Source of the DNA: Gordius sp. MW1 | Taxonomy: Eukaryota > Nematomorpha > Gordioida > Gordea > Gordiidae | DNA: 64,000 nt | Direction: 5' to 3' | NCBI GenBank assembly: GCA_964036665.1 | Contig: OZ038529.1 | Location: 12,656,060-12,720,059, forward strand | Shown here: positions 63,401 to 64,000 of the stretch, one piece after another | Layout: each line of letters starts with the position of its first letter | Numbering within the stretch: position 1 is the first letter of the stretch | The notes under the pieces: generated by a model | Database searches by the model: none | Told to the model about the DNA's origin: nothing | What the model saw: only the letters and a program-made list of their open reading frames with translations | Translations under genes and position numbers: made by a program

Positions 63401-64000
63401 GTTAAAATATTTATTTTTTTCAATTCTATGTGAAAGAGCATGAAAAAATATATAAAAGTAAGCCAATTTGAGAATCCTATTATCCTCGATTGACTTCCGA
63501 AAAGAGGTTTTAAGCTGCGAGAACTATCATTTTGACAAAAGACAACGTTTTATTGTTGCGATTAGTTTGTTGTATCCCAACGTGATGCTTAATTTTTGAA
63601 AATGGCTCTATGCGATCATGATTTCAAAGTAATAGTTATTAGATTCTGATAAATTTTTACTTGGGATCATAGGTACCACGTCTGAAAACGACAACTTTCA
63701 TCGGATGAATTAGGTTCAAAGAAAAATATGTGAAAAATTTTGAGGTAAAAATATTTATTTTTTTCAATTCTATGTGAAAGAGCATGAAAAAATATATAAA
63801 AGTAAGCCAATTTGAGAATCCTATTATCCTCGATTGACTTGCGAAAAGAGGTTTTAAGCTGCGAGAACTATCATTTTGACAAAAGACAACGTTTTATTGT
63901 TGCGATTAGTTTGTTGTATCGCAACGTGATGCTTAATTTTTGAAAATGGCTCTATGCGATCATAATTTCAAAGTAATAGTTTTCAGATTCTGATAAATAT
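60460..64000 (-). repeat. 12-monomer unit, copy 3, breaking down into recombinant monomers
   Basis: The first four to five monomers follow copies 1 and 2. From about 61990 the GAAACATATG monomer switches to the CGATACTATG type, and the following AATTTTTGCTTGG monomer matches 37.5 kb. The order then returns to an ATCCCAAC/GGTACC monomer near 63570 before the window ends mid-monomer. Confidence 0.75.

Larger units (their letters stand above)
9359..64000 (-). repeat. Right satellite array, about 159 monomers, inverted relative to the left array
   Basis: Monomers of about 340-346 bp repeat head to tail without interruption to the window edge, so the array continues beyond it. It is the same satellite as at 1-6902 in the opposite orientation, but a separate subfamily: it has TACTTGGGATCATAGAAACC where the left array has a version of AACTTTTTATCATGGAAATC, and GAGGTTTTAAG for GAAGTTTTAAG. 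Monomer subtypes are distinguished by linked variants: ATCGCAAC or ATCCCAAC, GTGAGTGC or GTGATGC, AAACC or GGTACC, CTTCCG or CTTGCG, and GACAAAAG or GACCAAAG. They recur in set orders, giving higher-order repeats. No gene interrupts the array. Confidence 0.97.

Noticed and set aside
9359..64000. A CRISPR array or other prokaryotic direct-repeat system
   Set aside because: Units are about 344 bp with no short-repeat/variable-spacer structure and no cas-like frames, and the surroundings are eukaryotic repeats.
9359..64000. CENP-B box in the satellite monomer
   Set aside because: No segment matching the TTCG....A..CGGG pattern was found by eye in the common monomer types. A motif scan would be needed to exclude diverged forms.
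9359..64000. Array near-identity as purely an assembly artefact
   Set aside because: Cannot be excluded without reads, but the blocks carry private differences, a lost monomer and recombinant junctions, which simple duplication of contigs would not produce.

Overview
The window is non-coding eukaryotic repeat DNA, and I can support no protein-coding gene in it. About 90% is one A+T-rich satellite family with a monomer near 344 bp. The rest is a long-inverted-repeat DNA transposon and a composite insertion that contains a decayed tRNA-like sequence. Tandem satellite over tens of kilobases, a hAT-type element and tRNA-derived Pol III boxes all point to a eukaryotic nuclear chromosome, probably centromeric, pericentromeric or other heterochromatin. 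I cannot name the species. An A+T-rich fungus or an invertebrate would both fit, and nothing here decides between them.

Layout. (1) 1-1578: left satellite array, in what I call the plus orientation. (2) 1579 to about 3744: a 2.2 kb insertion that splits one monomer. It holds short tandem repeats, a family of roughly 105-130 bp repeats carrying a CCAATGG/CCATTGG hairpin, a GC-rich island, a tRNA-like sequence with A box, B box and T-run, and a polypyrimidine tract. (3) 3745-6902: the left array resumes, with nine whole monomers. (4) 6903-9358: a 2.46 kb element with inverted arms of about 820-855 bp and hAT-like ends (TAGTG...), around an A+T-rich core of about 780 bp. (5) 9359-64000: the right satellite array of about 159 monomers, in the opposite orientation. 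The two arrays are therefore inverted relative to each other across the transposon.

The right array is organised in higher-order repeats. Monomer subtypes recur in fixed order, and blocks of 3, 4, 8, 12 and 17 monomers are tandemly duplicated, several with only a few visible differences. The 17-mer unit is 5816 bp, the 8-mer 2742-2745 bp, the 12-mer 4122-4123 bp and the 4-mer 1376 bp. This is the expected product of recent unequal exchange or block amplification. The left array is a more diverged subfamily with its own 5-6-monomer block duplication.

There is no operon or pathway. Any function would be structural (centromere or heterochromatin) or come from satellite transcription. Every monomer carries a short dyad (GTTGCGAT...ATCGCAAC), and nearly every one carries a TATATAAAAG box. 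The short open frames are translations of the satellite or of other repeats. The best-preserved one, about 83 residues and recurrent, begins at TTG rather than ATG and I do not consider it a gene.
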